The translations under genes and the position numbers were made by a program. The notes under the pieces are model-generated. The model made no database searches, was not told the DNA's origin, and saw only the letters and a program-made list of their open reading frames with translations. Source: Enterobacter sp. R4-368 (lineage in GTDB: Bacteria > Pseudomonadota > Gammaproteobacteria > Enterobacterales > Enterobacteriaceae). Taken from it: 64,000 bases of DNA. The DNA is taken from assembly GCF_000410515.1 (NCBI RefSeq), contig NC_021500.1, positions 4,464,001-4,528,000 on the forward strand. Direction: 5' to 3'. Below are positions 1 to 10,410 of the stretch, piece by piece; the first letter of the stretch is position 1, and each line of letters begins with the position of its first letter.

Positions 1-55
1 AAAGCCCGGCGACATTCGCTTCGGTTTCTCCGTGGCGTATCAGCCAGAGTCGCAT
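1..55 (-). CDS. cobC: CobC, alpha-ribazole phosphatase (5' end only)
   Basis: Only the first 18 codons are in the window; the gene runs off the left edge. Read leftwards from the ATG at 53-55 the peptide is MRLWLIRHGETEANVAGL. The RHGE signature, whose histidine is the phosphorylated residue, marks the histidine-phosphatase (phosphoglycerate mutase-like) fold. The position next to cobD and nadD is that of CobC, which removes the phosphate from alpha-ribazole-5'-phosphate in late cobalamin (B12) nucleotide-loop assembly. It is divergent from cobD with about 100 bp between them. The product is inferred from a short N-terminus plus synteny, so another histidine phosphatase is formally possible. 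Confidence 0.85.
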   Translation of the reverse strand, partial: MRLWLIRHGETEANVAGL

Positions 56-154
56 GATGGTCTCCCGTCTGGATTTGTGCGCAAAGTTTACCATCGCGCC
101 CTCAATCACGGCCTCTTTTTCGTTTAAGATAACGGCTTTTAACCGGAGCGGAAG

Positions 155-1249
155 ATGGCTTTGTTTCACAGTGCGCATGGTGGCAACACGCGTGAGGCGG
201 CAGAATTGTTGGGGATATCAGCGGAGCAGTTGCTTGATTTCAGTGCCAACATTAATCCGGCTGGCATGCCGGCATCGCTTAAACATGCGTTGCAAAATAA
301 TCTGTCGCTCGCCGAGCGCTACCCGGATGTTGAGTATCAGCGTCTGCATCAGGTACTGGCGGCTCATCACCAGGTGCCCGCTTCATGGATACTTGCCGGA
401 AATGGTGAAACGGAAGCGATCTTTGCGCTGGTCAACATGCTTAAGCCACGTCAAGTGATGCTGATAACGCCTGGGTTTGCCGAGTATCGCCGGGCGCTGG
501 CGTTGGTGGACTGCGGGATTCGCGACTATCAATTACGTGAGAGTGATGGCTGGCAGCTTACTGATGCGTTGCTGGGCGCGCTGACCGCCGATCTCGACTG
601 TTTATTTCTCTGTACACCCAATAACCCCACCGGTTTGTTGCCGGACGAGGCTCTGCTGCACGCGATTGCCGCCCGTTGTAAATCGCTGGAAATTACGCTT
701 GTCCTCGACGAAGCCTTCATGGATTTTATTGCTGAACGCGAAGGTTTTATTCCTTATCTGGCAAACAATCCGCACGTTTGGGTGCTGCGTTCACTCACCA
801 AGTTTTACGCCATTCCTGGCCTGCGACTGGGGTATGTGCTGGGCAGCAACGAACAGCAAGTCCGGTCTATGCGCGATGCGCAGATGCCATGGTCCATCAA
901 TGCCTTTGCCGCGCTCGCCGGTGAGGTAATTTTGCAGGACAGTGACTATCAGCAGGCAAGCTGGAACTGGCTCAATAACGAACGTCCGCGTCTGTTCGCC
1001 GCGCTAAGTGTGCTGTCGGGGTTAACGGTCTGGCCTGGCTGTGCAAACTATCTTTTTTTGCGCTGTGACGTGCCGGGTCTGGAGTTACAACAGGCCTTGC
1101 TTTCCCGCCATATTTTGATTCGTAGCTGCGCCAATTATCCAGGGCTCGATGCGCGCTATTATCGTGTGGCGGTGCGAAGCGAAAGGGAGAATGATCGGCT
1201 CATCGCTGCCATGGCGGCGGTGATCAGCGGTACAAACTCTGCTCGTTGA
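155..1249 (+). CDS. cobD: CobD, L-threonine-O-3-phosphate decarboxylase
   Basis: 364-residue PLP-dependent fold-type I enzyme, closely matching Salmonella CobD as I recall it. It decarboxylates L-threonine phosphate to (R)-1-amino-2-propanol phosphate, the linker of the B12 nucleotide loop. The PLP lysine is K216 in [10 protein letters not shown], the same number as in Salmonella; the substrate-region motifs AGNGETE and CTPNNPTG are present. The ATG at 155 is preceded by a GGAAG element. The gene lies on the plus strand between two minus-strand genes, and its last 26 bp overlap the 3' end of nadD tail to tail. E. coli lacks cobD here, so its presence suggests retained B12 synthesis or assembly; the rest of the cob pathway is not in view. 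Confidence 0.96.
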   Translation: MALFHSAHGGNTREAAELLGISAEQLLDFSANINPAGMPASLKHALQNNLSLAERYPDVEYQRLHQVLAAHHQVPASWILAGNGETEAIFALVNMLKPRQVMLITPGFAEYRRALALVDCGIRDYQLRESDGWQLTDALLGALTADLDCLFLCTPNNPTGLLPDEALLHAIAARCKSLEITLVLDEAFMDFIAEREGFIPYLANNPHVWVLRSLTKFYAIPGLRLGYVLGSNEQQVRSMRDAQMPWSINAFAALAGEVILQDSDYQQASWNWLNNERPRLFAALSVLSGLTVWPGCANYLFLRCDVPGLELQQALLSRHILIRSCANYPGLDARYYRVAVRSERENDRLIAAMAAVISGTNSAR

Positions 1250-1865
1250 TATATGCCAGGACGGACTCAGGGAGCAGATCATCACACTTTTCACCGTGCT
1301 CCAGCCGTTCACGGATAAGCGTTGCCGAAATGTTGAACCACGGCGTTTCGGCAAGGTAAATCCGTCCGGCGGGTAAAACATGCAGCTCTTCAGGATTGGT
1401 GGTGAGATGGGCTTCCAGCCACTGCTGGTGCGCTTCCTGCTCCATCGTCAGCGGGTAACCCGGGCGGCGGCAGACAATCAGATGGCAGTTATCCAGAATG
1501 GTCTCGTAGTGATGCCAGGTGGGGAAGGTGAGCAGTGAATCCTGGCCAATGATAAACGCCAGTGGGTGTCGCGTACCTTGCTCTTCCCGCCACTCTTGTA
1601 AGGTTTGCGCCGTGTATGATGGGGTGTCGCGGCGAAGTTCGCGTTCATCAAGGGTGAATAAGGGCTTGTCGGCAATGGCCAGCTCGACCATTTTTTTGCG
1701 TTGCTGGCTGCTGGCCTCCGGTTGTGCGCGGTGTGGCGGCACGTTATTGGGCATGATGATCACCCTGGAAAGGCCAATCTGGTTCGCCAGCGCTTCCACA
1801 GGTTTCAGGTGTCCATAATGGACCGGATCGAATGTACCGCCAAACAGTGCCTGCAACTGATTCAT
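1224..1865 (-). CDS. nadD: NadD, nicotinate-mononucleotide adenylyltransferase
   Basis: 213 residues, the E. coli length. It joins nicotinate mononucleotide and ATP to make deamido-NAD, the essential late step of NAD synthesis. The N-terminus carries [11 protein letters not shown], with the nucleotidyltransferase H16-x-G-H19 signature, and near the C-terminus [10 protein letters not shown] is the ISxTxxR motif. I chose the ATG at 1863-1865 because it gives the family N-terminus; the frame stays open upstream to 1952 but that part is inside holA. The start lies one base past the holA stop, so the two are almost certainly translated from one leuS-lptE-holA-nadD message. Confidence 0.97.
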   Translation of the reverse strand: MNQLQALFGGTFDPVHYGHLKPVEALANQIGLSRVIIMPNNVPPHRAQPEASSQQRKKMVELAIADKPLFTLDERELRRDTPSYTAQTLQEWREEQGTRHPLAFIIGQDSLLTFPTWHHYETILDNCHLIVCRRPGYPLTMEQEAHQQWLEAHLTTNPEELHVLPAGRIYLAETPWFNISATLIRERLEHGEKCDDLLPESVLAYINEQSLYR

Positions 1866-1866
1866 A

Positions 1867-2898
1867 TCAACCATCAATAAAAACGTCTGCCAGTGCCTTA
1901 TGACAGAGTAGCAGAGAAAGCCCTTCAAGCTCGGCCCAGACCGACTGCCCAAAATCCTGCTTCACAATCAGCTCAATGCGGCTCAGCAAATGGACTGCCT
2001 GGCGTAACTGATCGAGGCTCAGGCGATTAAGCGCATCGCCCGTGACACCCCGGCGGTTTTGCCACACCCGATGCTTGTCAAACAGCGCACGCAATGGCGT
2101 ATGTGCTGACTGGCGTTTTAATGTCACCAGTAACAGCAATTCGCGTTGCACGGTACGCAGCAGGATCACAGGCTCACACGCTTCCAGTCGCAACTGGGTG
2201 AGAATGTGCAACGCGCGTTTGCTTTTCCCGGCAAGTAGCGCATCAACCCAGTGGAAAGGTGTGAAGTGCGCCGCGTCGTTTACCGCATGTTCCACGCGGG
2301 GCAGGGTGAGTTTGCCATCCGGCCACAGCAGCGCCAGGCGTTCCAGCGCTTGTGCCAGTGCCAGTAAGTTTCCTTCGTAGCAATAACAAAGTAACTGATT
2401 GGCGGCGTCGTCCAGTTCCAGTTTGTTTTGCTTTGCTCTGGCGGCAACCCAGCGCGGCAGATTCGCCTGCTCCGGCGTCTGGCAGCTTACCTGCACGGCA
2501 CGATTATTTAACTGCGTTATCCATGCCGCGTTTTCCTGCGCTTTGGTCAGCTTGTTTCCGCGCACCGTCAAAATGAGGTCGTCATGCAGCAGGCTAACCA
2601 GCTTTGCCAGCTGTTCATTGATAGCCGCGTTTGGGCCATTTTCGGGCAGCTGTAACAGTAACGTCTGGCGACTGGCGAACAGACTCAATGCCTGGCAGAT
2701 GGAGAAAATCGCATCCCAATCCGTGCTGGCATCCAGTGTAAAGGTATGGTGTTCGATGAAGCCCTGTTCAGCGGCGACCTGACGCACGGCGTCCTGGCTC
2801 TCTTGCAACAGCAGCGGATCATTACCGAGGAGTAAATACGCCGCGCGCAGCCCTTCATTAAGCTGCGCGCGGAGTTGTTCCGGATACAACCTGAGCAT
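1867..2898 (-). CDS. holA: HolA, DNA polymerase III delta subunit
   Basis: 343 residues, the E. coli length. The delta subunit is the clamp-opening wrench of the replicative clamp loader: it binds the beta sliding clamp and pries one interface open. The N-terminus ([13 protein letters not shown], then [14 protein letters not shown]) and the leucine-rich C-terminal collar region ([15 protein letters not shown]) match the family; like other delta subunits it has no intact Walker A motif. Its start overlaps the stop of lptE (coordinate 2898 shared) and its stop abuts nadD, so it sits in a tightly packed leuS-lptE-holA-nadD operon. Confidence 0.97.
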   Translation of the reverse strand: MLRLYPEQLRAQLNEGLRAAYLLLGNDPLLLQESQDAVRQVAAEQGFIEHHTFTLDASTDWDAIFSICQALSLFASRQTLLLQLPENGPNAAINEQLAKLVSLLHDDLILTVRGNKLTKAQENAAWITQLNNRAVQVSCQTPEQANLPRWVAARAKQNKLELDDAANQLLCYCYEGNLLALAQALERLALLWPDGKLTLPRVEHAVNDAAHFTPFHWVDALLAGKSKRALHILTQLRLEACEPVILLRTVQRELLLLVTLKRQSAHTPLRALFDKHRVWQNRRGVTGDALNRLSLDQLRQAVHLLSRIELIVKQDFGQSVWAELEGLSLLLCHKALADVFIDG

Positions 2899-3461
2899 TA
2901 GCTACCCGGTTGCGTGGAAGAGGAGCCAGTCGTCGAGGTGGCGGCGTCCTGCGTGCTTTTCGCATCTGCCGTATGTACGCTAGGCAGTTTACGAATCAGT
3001 TGTTCGGCTGCTTTGTCGTACATCTCCTGAACGATCATCTCCTGCTCTGCGGCTTTCGCCAGTGCCGTTTGCGGGTTATCAAAGAAGGAACGATAAACTT
3101 TGGTATTGATCGGGTAAATATCATGACCCGGGATCAGTACGCTGGCGTTTACGGTCAGCACCATTTGATATTCCGCAGTTCGGCCATCCTGGAAAACAGA
3201 AGCCGTGTCACTGGTGATACTTGATGCGAGAAGACGTAGCGAAGGCACGTCCTGACGCGTTGATCCTTTCTCCAGCAAGCTAATACCGTTCAGACGCAAC
3301 TGGCTGCGGATCGCGCGGCTCAGTGGGCCATTCGGATCCCCGGAGTCAAAGATCATCGTTTTCATTTCGCTCGGCACCTGCGTGGTATTACGCAGATGCC
3401 AGCCACATCCGGCAGTGATTAGCACCGCCAGTGATACGAACAATGTAGCCAGATATCGCAC
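2898..3461 (-). CDS. lptE: LptE, LPS-assembly lipoprotein
   Basis: 187-residue outer-membrane lipoprotein that plugs the LptD barrel and helps place lipopolysaccharide in the outer leaflet. The signal peptide ends in the lipobox LITAGC, so the mature chain should start at the lipidated cysteine, followed by the conserved [11 protein letters not shown]. The C-terminal 30 residues are a low-complexity Ser/Thr/Ala/Gln tail. The gene follows leuS by 14 bp and touches holA, as in E. coli (old name rlpB). Confidence 0.96.
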   Translation of the reverse strand: MRYLATLFVSLAVLITAGCGWHLRNTTQVPSEMKTMIFDSGDPNGPLSRAIRSQLRLNGISLLEKGSTRQDVPSLRLLASSITSDTASVFQDGRTAEYQMVLTVNASVLIPGHDIYPINTKVYRSFFDNPQTALAKAAEQEMIVQEMYDKAAEQLIRKLPSVHTADAKSTQDAATSTTGSSSTQPGS

Positions 3462-3475
3462 GCTTCCTCCCGCGC

Positions 3476-6058
3476 TTAGCCAACGACCAGATTAAGCAGT
3501 TTACCCGGTACGTAAATCACTTTACGCACGGTCACGCCATCAAGATATTTTGCTACCAGATGTTCCTGGCCTGCGCGTTCACGCACCTGTTCTTCCGTCG
3601 CGTCAACGGCAACAGTAATTTTACCACGCACTTTACCATTGACCTGGACGACAACCAGCGTGGTGTTTTCAACCATCGCTTTCTCATCAGCTACCGGCCA
3701 CGGTGCGTTGTCGATGTCGCCTTCGCCGCCCAGTTCCTGCCACAGCGTGAAGCTGGCGTGTGGGGTGAACGGGTTAAGCATACGTACCACCGCCAGCAGG
3801 GCTTCCTGCATTAAGGCGCGATCCTGCTCGCTCTCCTGCGGCGCTTTCGCCAGTTTGTTCATCAGCTCCATAATCGCCGCGATAGCGGTGTTGAAAGTCT
3901 GACGACGACCAATATCATCGGAAACTTTCGCGATAGTTTTATGCACGTCGCGACGCAGGGCTTGCTGGTCTTCACTCAGCGCAGCCAGATCCAGTGCGGC
4001 AACAGCACCCCGAGCGGTATGTTCATAAACCAGTTTCCAGACGCGTTTCAGGAAGCGGTTCGCGCCTTCTACGCCGGATTCCTGCCACTCCAGTGTCATA
4101 TCGGCTGGCGATGCAAACATCATGAACAGACGCACGGTGTCCGCGCCGTAACGCTCAACCATTTCCTGCGGGTCGATACCGTTGTTTTTCGACTTGGACA
4201 TTTTGCTCATGCCGGTATAAACCAGCTCGTGGCCTGCCGGATCGGTCGCTTTGACAATGCGCCCTTTTTCGTCACGTTCAACAATGGCATCTTTCGGCGA
4301 AACCCAGTTACGCTCGCCGTTTTCACCCACGTAATAGAACGCATCGGCCAGTACCATGCCCTGGCACAGCAGCTGTTTCGCAGGCTCATCGGAGTTCACC
4401 ATGCCCGCGTCGCGCATCAGTTTGTGGAAGAAGCGGAAGTAGAGCAGGTGCATGATGGCGTGTTCGATGCCGCCAATATAAATATCTACCGGCAGCCAGT
4501 AATTTGCCGCTTTCGGGTCCAGCATGCCTTCGTTGTGCTGCGGGCAGGTGTAACGCGCATAGTACCAGGAAGACTCCATAAAGGTGTCGAAGGTATCGGT
4601 TTCGCGCAGCGCCGGTTGGCCGTTGACGGTGGTTTTCGCCCACTCAGGATCGGCTTTAATCGGGCTGGTGATACCGTCCATGACAACATCTTCCGGCAGG
4701 ATAACCGGCAGTTGATCTTCCGGCGTTGGAATAACGGTGCCATCTTCCAGCGTCACCATCGGGATGGGCGCGCCCCAGTAACGCTGACGGGAAACGCCCC
4801 AGTCGCGCAGACGGAAATTCACTTTGCGCTCGCCCACGCCTTTGGCCGCCAGTTTGTCGGCAATGGCGTTAAAAGCAGCGTTAAAGTCGAGACCGTCGAA
4901 TTCGCCAGAGTTAAACAGCACGCCTTTATCGGTCATCGCTTGTTCGCTCAGATCCGGCGCGCTGCCGTCAGCGTTGAGAATGACCGCCTTGATCGGCAGA
5001 TTGTATTTCGTGGCAAATTCGTAGTCGCGCTGATCGTGACCCGGAACGGCCATCACCGCACCGGTGCCGTATTCCATCAGCACAAAGTTTGCCGCCCATA
5101 CCGGAATCGCTTCCCCGGTCAGCGGGTGAATGGCTTTCAGGCCGGTATCAACGCCTTTTTTCTCCATCGTCGCCATATCGGCTTCCGCAACTTTGGTGTT
5201 ACGGCATTCGTCGATAAAGGACGCCAGCTCCGGTTTGCTCGCGGCGGCTTGCTGCGCCAGCGGATGGCCTGCCGCAACGGCCAGATAAGTTGCGCCGATA
5301 AACGTGTCCGGGCGCGTGGTGTAGACCGTCAGTTTCTGGTCGCTGTTCTGCACGTCGAACGTGATCTCCACGCCTTCAGAACGGCCAATCCAGTTGCGCT
5401 GCATGGTTTTCACCGTATCCGGCCAATGATCCAGATTATCCAGGTCATTCAGCAGCTCGTCAGCATAAGCGGTGATTTTAATAAACCACTGCGGGATCTC
5501 TTTGCGTTCAACTTTGGTATCGCAGCGCCAGCAGCAGCCGTCGATAACTTGTTCGTTCGCCAGCACGGTCTGATCGTTCGGGCACCAGTTCACCGCGGAG
5601 GTTTTCTTATAGACGAGACCTTTTTTGTACAGCTCGGTGAAGAACTTCTGTTCCCAACGGTAATATTCCGGGGTGCAGGTCGCCAGCTCGCGGCTCCAGT
5701 CATAGCCGAAACCCAGCATTTTGAGCTGGTTTTTCATGTACGCGATGTTGTCGTAAGTCCACGGTGCCGGTGCGGTGTTATTTTTTACCGCCGCGCCTTC
5801 AGCCGGCAGACCAAACGCATCCCAGCCAATCGGCTGCAGCACGTTTTTACCCAGCATGCGCTGATAACGGGAGATCACATCGCCGATGGTGTAGTTACGG
5901 ACGTGGCCCATGTGTAGTCGGCCAGAAGGATAGGGGAGCATCGACAAGCAATAGTATTTCTCTTTGCTCTCGTCTTCAGTGACTTCAAATGTGCGCTTCT
6001 CTTCCCAGTGGCGCTGTACTTTGGATTCTATATCTTCCGGGCGGTATTGCTCTTGCAT
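3476..6058 (-). CDS. leuS: LeuS, leucyl-tRNA synthetase
   Basis: 860 residues, identical in length to E. coli LeuRS; it charges tRNA-Leu and hydrolyses mischarged products in its CP1 editing domain. Class I signatures are present: HMGH at 49-52 and KMSKS at 619-623. CCWRC in the N-terminal third is the zinc-knuckle region. The open frame extends upstream to 6139, but the ATG at 6056-6058 gives the conserved [11 protein letters not shown] start, so the 27 extra residues are rejected. It is the first gene of the leuS-lptE-holA-nadD operon; a large open frame on the opposite strand (3941-5917) is a shadow. Confidence 0.98.
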   Translation of the reverse strand: MQEQYRPEDIESKVQRHWEEKRTFEVTEDESKEKYYCLSMLPYPSGRLHMGHVRNYTIGDVISRYQRMLGKNVLQPIGWDAFGLPAEGAAVKNNTAPAPWTYDNIAYMKNQLKMLGFGYDWSRELATCTPEYYRWEQKFFTELYKKGLVYKKTSAVNWCPNDQTVLANEQVIDGCCWRCDTKVERKEIPQWFIKITAYADELLNDLDNLDHWPDTVKTMQRNWIGRSEGVEITFDVQNSDQKLTVYTTRPDTFIGATYLAVAAGHPLAQQAAASKPELASFIDECRNTKVAEADMATMEKKGVDTGLKAIHPLTGEAIPVWAANFVLMEYGTGAVMAVPGHDQRDYEFATKYNLPIKAVILNADGSAPDLSEQAMTDKGVLFNSGEFDGLDFNAAFNAIADKLAAKGVGERKVNFRLRDWGVSRQRYWGAPIPMVTLEDGTVIPTPEDQLPVILPEDVVMDGITSPIKADPEWAKTTVNGQPALRETDTFDTFMESSWYYARYTCPQHNEGMLDPKAANYWLPVDIYIGGIEHAIMHLLYFRFFHKLMRDAGMVNSDEPAKQLLCQGMVLADAFYYVGENGERNWVSPKDAIVERDEKGRIVKATDPAGHELVYTGMSKMSKSKNNGIDPQEMVERYGADTVRLFMMFASPADMTLEWQESGVEGANRFLKRVWKLVYEHTARGAVAALDLAALSEDQQALRRDVHKTIAKVSDDIGRRQTFNTAIAAIMELMNKLAKAPQESEQDRALMQEALLAVVRMLNPFTPHASFTLWQELGGEGDIDNAPWPVADEKAMVENTTLVVVQVNGKVRGKITVAVDATEEQVRERAGQEHLVAKYLDGVTVRKVIYVPGKLLNLVVG

Positions 6059-6293
6059 GGCAGCCAGTAGTCCTGTTTTTGCTACAGCTACAAATGTAGC
6101 GTTGTTACGTGATTTTTCGAAAGGCATAGCATAGCCCAAACGCCACTCTCAAAACAGCCTTTCCGCGAGGCGGGAATGAAATTGCCGCAGCCGTTGGCGG
6201 CGAATTTTTTGTCGACAGTGCGGGCGAGTCGGCACAGCGAGGAAGAAATAACGTCTACCATTAGAGAGAGTTACTGAACCGGGAGGCGAAACG

Positions 6294-6776
6294 ATGAACA
6301 AGGTTGCTCATTTTTACCGTGAACTGGTGGCGGCGTTGACCGAGCGTCTACGCAATGGAGAGCGTGATATTGACGCCCTGGTTGAACAAGCGCGCCTGCG
6401 CGTGGCGAAGACCGGTGAGTTAACGCGCACCGAGGTTGACGAGCTGATGCGCGCCATTCGCCGCGATCTGGAGGAGTTCGCCCTCAGTTACAGCGAAAGC
6501 CAGGAAGAAGTCACCGACAGCGTATTTATGCGGGTGATTAAAGAGAGTATTTGGCAGGAACTGGCGGATATCACCGATAAAACGCAGCTTGAGTGGCGTG
6601 AAGTATTCCAGGATCTCAATCACCACGGTGTGTATCACAGCGGCGAAGTGGTAGGACTCGGGAATCTGGTCTGCGAGAAGTGCCACTTTCATCTGGCGGT
6701 ATATACGCCGGATGTGTTGCCGTTATGCCCGAAATGCGGACATGACCAATTCCAGCGCCGCCCGTTCGAACCATAA
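6294..6776 (+). CDS. ybeL: YbeL, zinc-ribbon protein (DUF1451 family)
   Basis: 160-residue cytosolic protein of the conserved enterobacterial YbeL family, function unknown. The N-terminal two thirds are charged and probably helical (HFYRELVAALTERL, EVDELMRAIRRDLEEF). The C-terminus holds a probable rubredoxin-like zinc site made of two CxxC pairs (CEKCHFH and CPKCGHD). A GGGAGG ribosome-binding site precedes the ATG. It is transcribed alone, divergent from leuS and convergent with gltL, with a strong hairpin at 6785-6809 between the two 3' ends. Confidence 0.93.
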   Translation: MNKVAHFYRELVAALTERLRNGERDIDALVEQARLRVAKTGELTRTEVDELMRAIRRDLEEFALSYSESQEEVTDSVFMRVIKESIWQELADITDKTQLEWREVFQDLNHHGVYHSGEVVGLGNLVCEKCHFHLAVYTPDVLPLCPKCGHDQFQRRPFEP

Positions 6777-6784
6777 TCCAGAAA

Positions 6785-6809
6785 GCGCCTGCCCGGAGCG
6801 GGCAGGCGC
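6785..6809. terminator. Hairpin between convergent ybeL and gltL
   Basis: Perfect 10-bp G+C-rich stem (GCGCCTGCCC / GGGCAGGCGC) with a GGAGC loop. It lies 9 bp after the ybeL stop and 6 bp past the gltL stop. The minus-strand side is followed by TTTCTGG and the plus side by only a weak T tract, so it may act as a bidirectional terminator or mRNA end protector. Confidence 0.7.
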
Positions 6810-6815
6810 AGGTTA

Positions 6816-7541
6816 TTAATGCAGGATTTTTGCGAGAAAGTCTTTTGCACGTTCGGATTTCGGATTATCGAAGAAGGCGTCTTTCTCTGAATCCTCGACA
6901 ATTTTCCCTTCATCCATAAAGATCACCCGGTTCGCTACTTTGCGGGCAAAGCCCATTTCGTGGGTCACCACCATCATCGTCATGCCTTCGTTTGCCAGTT
7001 CAACCATGACATCCAGCACTTCGTTGATCATCTCTGGATCGAGTGCGGAAGTCGGCTCATCAAACAGCATCGCCACCGGATCCATACAGAGCGCACGGGC
7101 AATCGCCACACGTTGCTGCTGGCCGCCGGAGAGCTGCGCCGGAAACTTATTCGCATGCGCTGACAAACCAACGCGCTCCAGCAGCTTGAGCCCTTTTTCC
7201 CGTGCGGCGGCTTTATCACGTTTGAGCACTTTTACCTGCGCCAGCGTCAGGTTTTCGATAATCGACAGGTGCGGAAACAGTTCAAAGTGCTGAAACACCA
7301 TCCCGACGTGAGAACGCAGCTTTGCCAGATCGGTTTTCTTGTCATTCACTTTGGTGCCGTTGACGAGAATCTCGCCTTTTTGCACCGGTTCCAGACCATT
7401 GACGGTTTTAATCAGCGTGGATTTACCGGAGCCGGACGGCCCACAAACCACCACCACTTCGCCTTTTTTCACTTCGGTGGAGCAATCGGTCAACACCTGA
7501 AAGTGACCATACCATTTAGAAACATTTTTCAGGGAAATCAT
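6816..7541 (-). CDS. gltL: GltL, glutamate/aspartate ABC transporter ATPase
   Basis: 241-residue ABC ATPase of the polar-amino-acid family. Walker [10 protein letters not shown], signature [15 protein letters not shown], Walker [15 protein letters not shown] and the switch histidine in VVTHEMGFA are all intact. It powers uptake of L-glutamate and L-aspartate through the GltJ/GltK channel. It is the last gene of gltIJKL; its start overlaps the gltK stop by one base, implying coupled translation. Confidence 0.97.
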   Translation of the reverse strand: MISLKNVSKWYGHFQVLTDCSTEVKKGEVVVVCGPSGSGKSTLIKTVNGLEPVQKGEILVNGTKVNDKKTDLAKLRSHVGMVFQHFELFPHLSIIENLTLAQVKVLKRDKAAAREKGLKLLERVGLSAHANKFPAQLSGGQQQRVAIARALCMDPVAMLFDEPTSALDPEMINEVLDVMVELANEGMTMMVVTHEMGFARKVANRVIFMDEGKIVEDSEKDAFFDNPKSERAKDFLAKILH

Positions 7542-8215
7542 TAGACGGTCCTTTTCTTCAGCCAGCTGACCAACAGCGAAGCACTAAGACTGATAACAAA
7601 ATAAACTGCACCGGCAAACAGGATCATTTCGACCTGCGTACCATCACGCTCGCCAATTGTTGAGGCCGTGCGGAAGAAATCCGCCAGACTCAGGACATAC
7701 ACCAGCGAGGTATCCTGGAACAGGACGATCCCCTGCGTAAGCAGCAGCGGCACCATGGCGCGAAACGCCTGCGGCAGAATGATGAGCTTCATCGACTGCC
7801 AGTGCGTCATCCCCAGCGCCAGTGCGGCACTGGACTGCCCGCGGGAGATACTCTGGATGCCGGCGCGAATAATTTCTGAGTAGTAGGCCGCTTCAAACAT
7901 TGAGAAGGCCACCATCGCGGAAATCAGGCGGATATCGGTTTTCGGTGACAGGCCAAGCACGTTTTGCAGAAAGCCCGGCACAATCAGATAGAACCACAGC
8001 AGCACCATGACCAGGGGAATGGAGCGGAACACGTTCACGTAGCTCTTGGCGAACCAGCGCAGCGGGGCGAAAGTCGACAGGCGCATCACCGCCAGCAGCG
8101 TTCCCCAGATTATGCCGACCACAATAGCGATAGCGGTGATTTTCAGCGTCACCACCAGCCCGGCCCACAGATAGGGCAGGGAAGGGATCACAGAACTCCA
8201 GTCAAACTCATACAT
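7541..8215 (-). CDS. gltK: GltK, glutamate/aspartate ABC transporter permease
   Basis: 224-residue inner-membrane permease of the HisM/GlnP type. Several hydrophobic segments are visible from about residue 20 ([19 protein letters not shown]) to the C-terminus, and the EAA loop that docks the ATPase reads [12 protein letters not shown]. It pairs with GltJ to form the channel. The gene is separated from gltJ by 2 bp and touches gltL, so all three are one translation unit. Confidence 0.97.
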   Translation of the reverse strand: MYEFDWSSVIPSLPYLWAGLVVTLKITAIAIVVGIIWGTLLAVMRLSTFAPLRWFAKSYVNVFRSIPLVMVLLWFYLIVPGFLQNVLGLSPKTDIRLISAMVAFSMFEAAYYSEIIRAGIQSISRGQSSAALALGMTHWQSMKLIILPQAFRAMVPLLLTQGIVLFQDTSLVYVLSLADFFRTASTIGERDGTQVEMILFAGAVYFVISLSASLLVSWLKKRTV

Positions 8216-8217
8216 GA

Positions 8218-8958
8218 TTATTTGCCCCCCATATTGCCCGGCAGGCGAATTTTGCGTTCAACCAGGTTCATCGCCAGCATGATGATGGCGTTAATCACCA
8301 CATACGCGACGGTGATGGCAGTGAAGGATTCCCATGCGTGTGCCGAGTAATCCAGCAGTTTCCCCGCCTGCGCGGCCATATCGACCAGGCCGATAGTGGA
8401 GGCGATGGCCGAGTTTTTTACCAGGTTCATCATCTCCGAGGTCATCGGCGGCACAATCACGCGATAAGCGTTTGGCAGCAACACATAACGGTAGGTTTGC
8501 GGCAGCGTCAGCCCCATTGCCAGACCGGCATTTTTTTGCCCGCGCGGTAGCGACTGAATCGCCGCGCGTACCTGCTCGCAAACGCGAGCGGCGGTAAACA
8601 GCCCAAGACAAATCATTGATGAGAGGAAGAACTGGATATTCGGATCCAGTTCTGATTTGAACCACATGCCGATATCTTCTGGCAGTAGTTCCGGTACCAC
8701 CAGGTACCAGGTAAAAAACTGCACAATCAGCGGCACGTTGCGGAACAGTTCGACATAAAGGGTGCCAATGCCGGACAAGAAACGGTTAGGGACGGTACGC
8801 AGAATGCCAAACAGGGAACCGACCAGAAAAGCGATAATCCAGGCCGTCACGGAAAGCGCGATAGTGACCTGAAAACCACTCCATAGCCAGCCAAGATAGG
8901 TGGTGTTGCCGAACGGGGCCTGTTGCAGGAAGATCCCCCAGTTCCAGTCTATGGACAT
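8218..8958 (-). CDS. gltJ: GltJ, glutamate/aspartate ABC transporter permease
   Basis: 246-residue inner-membrane permease, partner of GltK. It starts [10 protein letters not shown] and has the usual transmembrane segments and an EAA loop ([12 protein letters not shown]). A GGAGT Shine-Dalgarno sequence precedes the ATG. The gene starts only about 14 bases after the U-tract of the hairpin that ends the SroC-type RNA, so ribosomes reach gltJ only on transcripts that read through that hairpin. Confidence 0.97.
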   Translation of the reverse strand: MSIDWNWGIFLQQAPFGNTTYLGWLWSGFQVTIALSVTAWIIAFLVGSLFGILRTVPNRFLSGIGTLYVELFRNVPLIVQFFTWYLVVPELLPEDIGMWFKSELDPNIQFFLSSMICLGLFTAARVCEQVRAAIQSLPRGQKNAGLAMGLTLPQTYRYVLLPNAYRVIVPPMTSEMMNLVKNSAIASTIGLVDMAAQAGKLLDYSAHAWESFTAITVAYVVINAIIMLAMNLVERKIRLPGNMGGK

Positions 8959-8970
8959 AAATCTACTCCG

Positions 8971-9116
8971 GAAAAAAAAGGGTAGCAGCGCTACCCTCGA
9001 AGATTGTGTGAAGAGCGAGTTTTCGTGTTGAGTGGGGAACGACCACTCAGCATATAGTCTGTCCGTGCTACTTCGACAATCGAGAGGGCAGGTAAACCCG
9101 CCCCTAATGGTTTTAA
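8971..9116 (-). ncRNA. sroC: SroC-type sRNA in the gltI-gltJ gap
   Basis: The gltI-gltJ gap is 158 bp on the minus strand and ends in a strong intrinsic terminator. In E. coli and Salmonella the same gap gives rise to SroC, an RNase E-processed piece of the gltIJKL message that sponges the sRNA GcvB. Position, length and 3' hairpin agree. The 5' end is set by RNA processing and cannot be read from DNA; I place it just after the gltI stop. The identification rests on synteny and structure, not on an alignment. Confidence 0.75.
8972..8996 (-). terminator. Intrinsic terminator inside gltIJKL, 3' end of SroC
   Basis: On the minus strand a perfect 7-bp stem (GGGTAGC / GCTACCC, loop GCT) is followed directly by eight U residues. 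It sits between gltI and gltJ. It should end most transcripts after gltI, which gives more binding protein than permease/ATPase, and forms the 3' end of the SroC-type RNA. Confidence 0.88.
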
Positions 9117-10043
9117 TTAGTTCAGAGCTTTGTCATTCGGTTCTTTGAACAGCGCTTTCATATCGTCAGAGAGATCGAAATTGAGGTTCATGTTTTTTGG
9201 CGGAATTGGGTTTTTAAACCATTTATCGAAGGATTTTTCCGCCGCACCGGATGTCTGCAACTGAGCGATGGTGTCATCCATCAGCTTTTTGAACTCTGGA
9301 TCGTTTTTACGCAGCATACAGCCGTAGGCTTCTTTCGATTGCGGTGTGCCAACGATGTCCCAGTTATCCGGTTTTTTCGCTTTCGCACGTTCACCCGCCA
9401 GCAGGGCGTCATCCATCATAAAGGCCACCGCACGACCACTTTCCAGCGTACGGAACGAGTCGCCATGGTCTTTCGCGCTAATAATGCGCATATCCATTTT
9501 CTTCTCATCGTTCAGCTTGTTCAGCAGGATTTCTGAGGTAGTGCCGGAAGTCACAACAACCGCTTTGCCTTTCAGGTCGGCGAAGTCTTTAATCGGGCCG
9601 CCTTTTTTGGTCAGCAGACGTGTGCCAACCACGAAAATGGTGTCAGAGAACGCCGCTTGTTTCTGACGTTCAACGTTATTGGTGGTGGAACCACACTCAA
9701 AATCGAAGGTGCCGTTTTGCAGCAGCGGGATACGGTTTTGTGAAGTGATTGGAATCAGTTTTACCGCCAGATCCGGCTTATTCAGTTTTTTCTTCACCGC
9801 TTCAACGATAGCGTTGGAGTAGTCCTGGGAGTACCCCACGACTTTTTGTTCATTGTCGTAGTAGGAGAACGGTACGGAAGATTCGCGGTGACCGACGACG
9901 ATAACGCCGTTTTTAGCAATTTTAGCCAGTGTAGCTTGTTGATCAGCCGGCGCTGCGTCGGCAGGTTTTGCATCTTCAGCATGCACCAGACCGGCGGACA
10001 GTCCCATCACCAGCATCGCGGCGGCCAGTTTACGTAATTGCAT
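9117..10043 (-). CDS. gltI: GltI, periplasmic glutamate/aspartate-binding protein
   Basis: 308-residue solute-binding protein (SBP_bac_3). The signal peptide MQLRKLAAAMLVMGLSAGLVHA is followed by an acidic Ala/Pro stretch (DAKPADAAPADQQ) that makes it a little longer than the roughly 302-residue E. coli protein. The binding fold starts at TLAKIAKNGVIVVGHRESS. It delivers Glu/Asp to GltJKL. The first gene of the operon, it has a C/A-rich leader that fits a GcvB sRNA target. Confidence 0.97.
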   Translation of the reverse strand: MQLRKLAAAMLVMGLSAGLVHAEDAKPADAAPADQQATLAKIAKNGVIVVGHRESSVPFSYYDNEQKVVGYSQDYSNAIVEAVKKKLNKPDLAVKLIPITSQNRIPLLQNGTFDFECGSTTNNVERQKQAAFSDTIFVVGTRLLTKKGGPIKDFADLKGKAVVVTSGTTSEILLNKLNDEKKMDMRIISAKDHGDSFRTLESGRAVAFMMDDALLAGERAKAKKPDNWDIVGTPQSKEAYGCMLRKNDPEFKKLMDDTIAQLQTSGAAEKSFDKWFKNPIPPKNMNLNFDLSDDMKALFKEPNDKALN

Positions 10044-10090
10044 ATCCAGACTCCTTTATCGTCAGCGCCAGAGACGCGTATTGATACCCA

Positions 10091-10118
10091 TTGTGTGTAT
10101 TGTGTTTTTGTTGTTCTG
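10091..10118 (-). promoter_or_regulatory. C/A-rich GcvB target site in gltI leader
   Basis: The minus-strand transcript about 50-75 nt upstream of the gltI ATG is nearly free of G and U: AACAACAAAAACACAATACA followed by CACAA. The conserved R1 region of GcvB is G/U-rich and pairs with such CACAACA-like stretches in amino-acid transporter mRNAs, gltI being one of the first described in Salmonella. The site is visible; GcvB itself is outside the window. Confidence 0.7.
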
Positions 10119-10382
10119 CGACAATATCGTGCAGTGTCGTGTGTGTTTGTTACATTCAGTCTGGCTTAATGTAAAGATTTTGCTGCGGTATTGTTTATTT
10201 TTGCGAGGCGCGCCGCACCGTTTAGAGGCAAAAATCTTCCATTGCACCAGATTGGTGCTGCTACTGTTTCCTGCTGGTGCGACATAAGTTGCACATAAGC
10301 GGATTACATAGCTGCCTGATAGATATAAGCAAACCGCATGCCAAAACGGCCTAATCGTAAATTTTGTGTAGCGAAGAGAGGA

Positions 10383-10410
10383 TGCCCGGCAAGCAGATCG
10401 CCACCGGGCA
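10383..10410 (-). repeat. REP-like palindrome downstream of lnt
   Basis: Inverted repeat TGCCCGG / CCGGGCA around a 14-nt centre, 19 bp past the lnt stop. Its form (arms of GCCCGG with a GGCGATCTGC centre on the minus strand) resembles enterobacterial REP units found at operon ends. There is no T tract, so it is more likely an mRNA 3'-end protector than a terminator. Confidence 0.55.

Noticed and set aside
3941..5917. 658-codon open frame on the plus strand opposite leuS
   Set aside because: It is a shadow of leuS. There is no ribosome-binding site, the translation is His/Arg/Phe-rich and protein-unlike, and leuS is certain.
10081..10287. Short open frames upstream of gltI
   Set aside because: They overlap the gltI leader and GcvB site on either strand and lack start signals.
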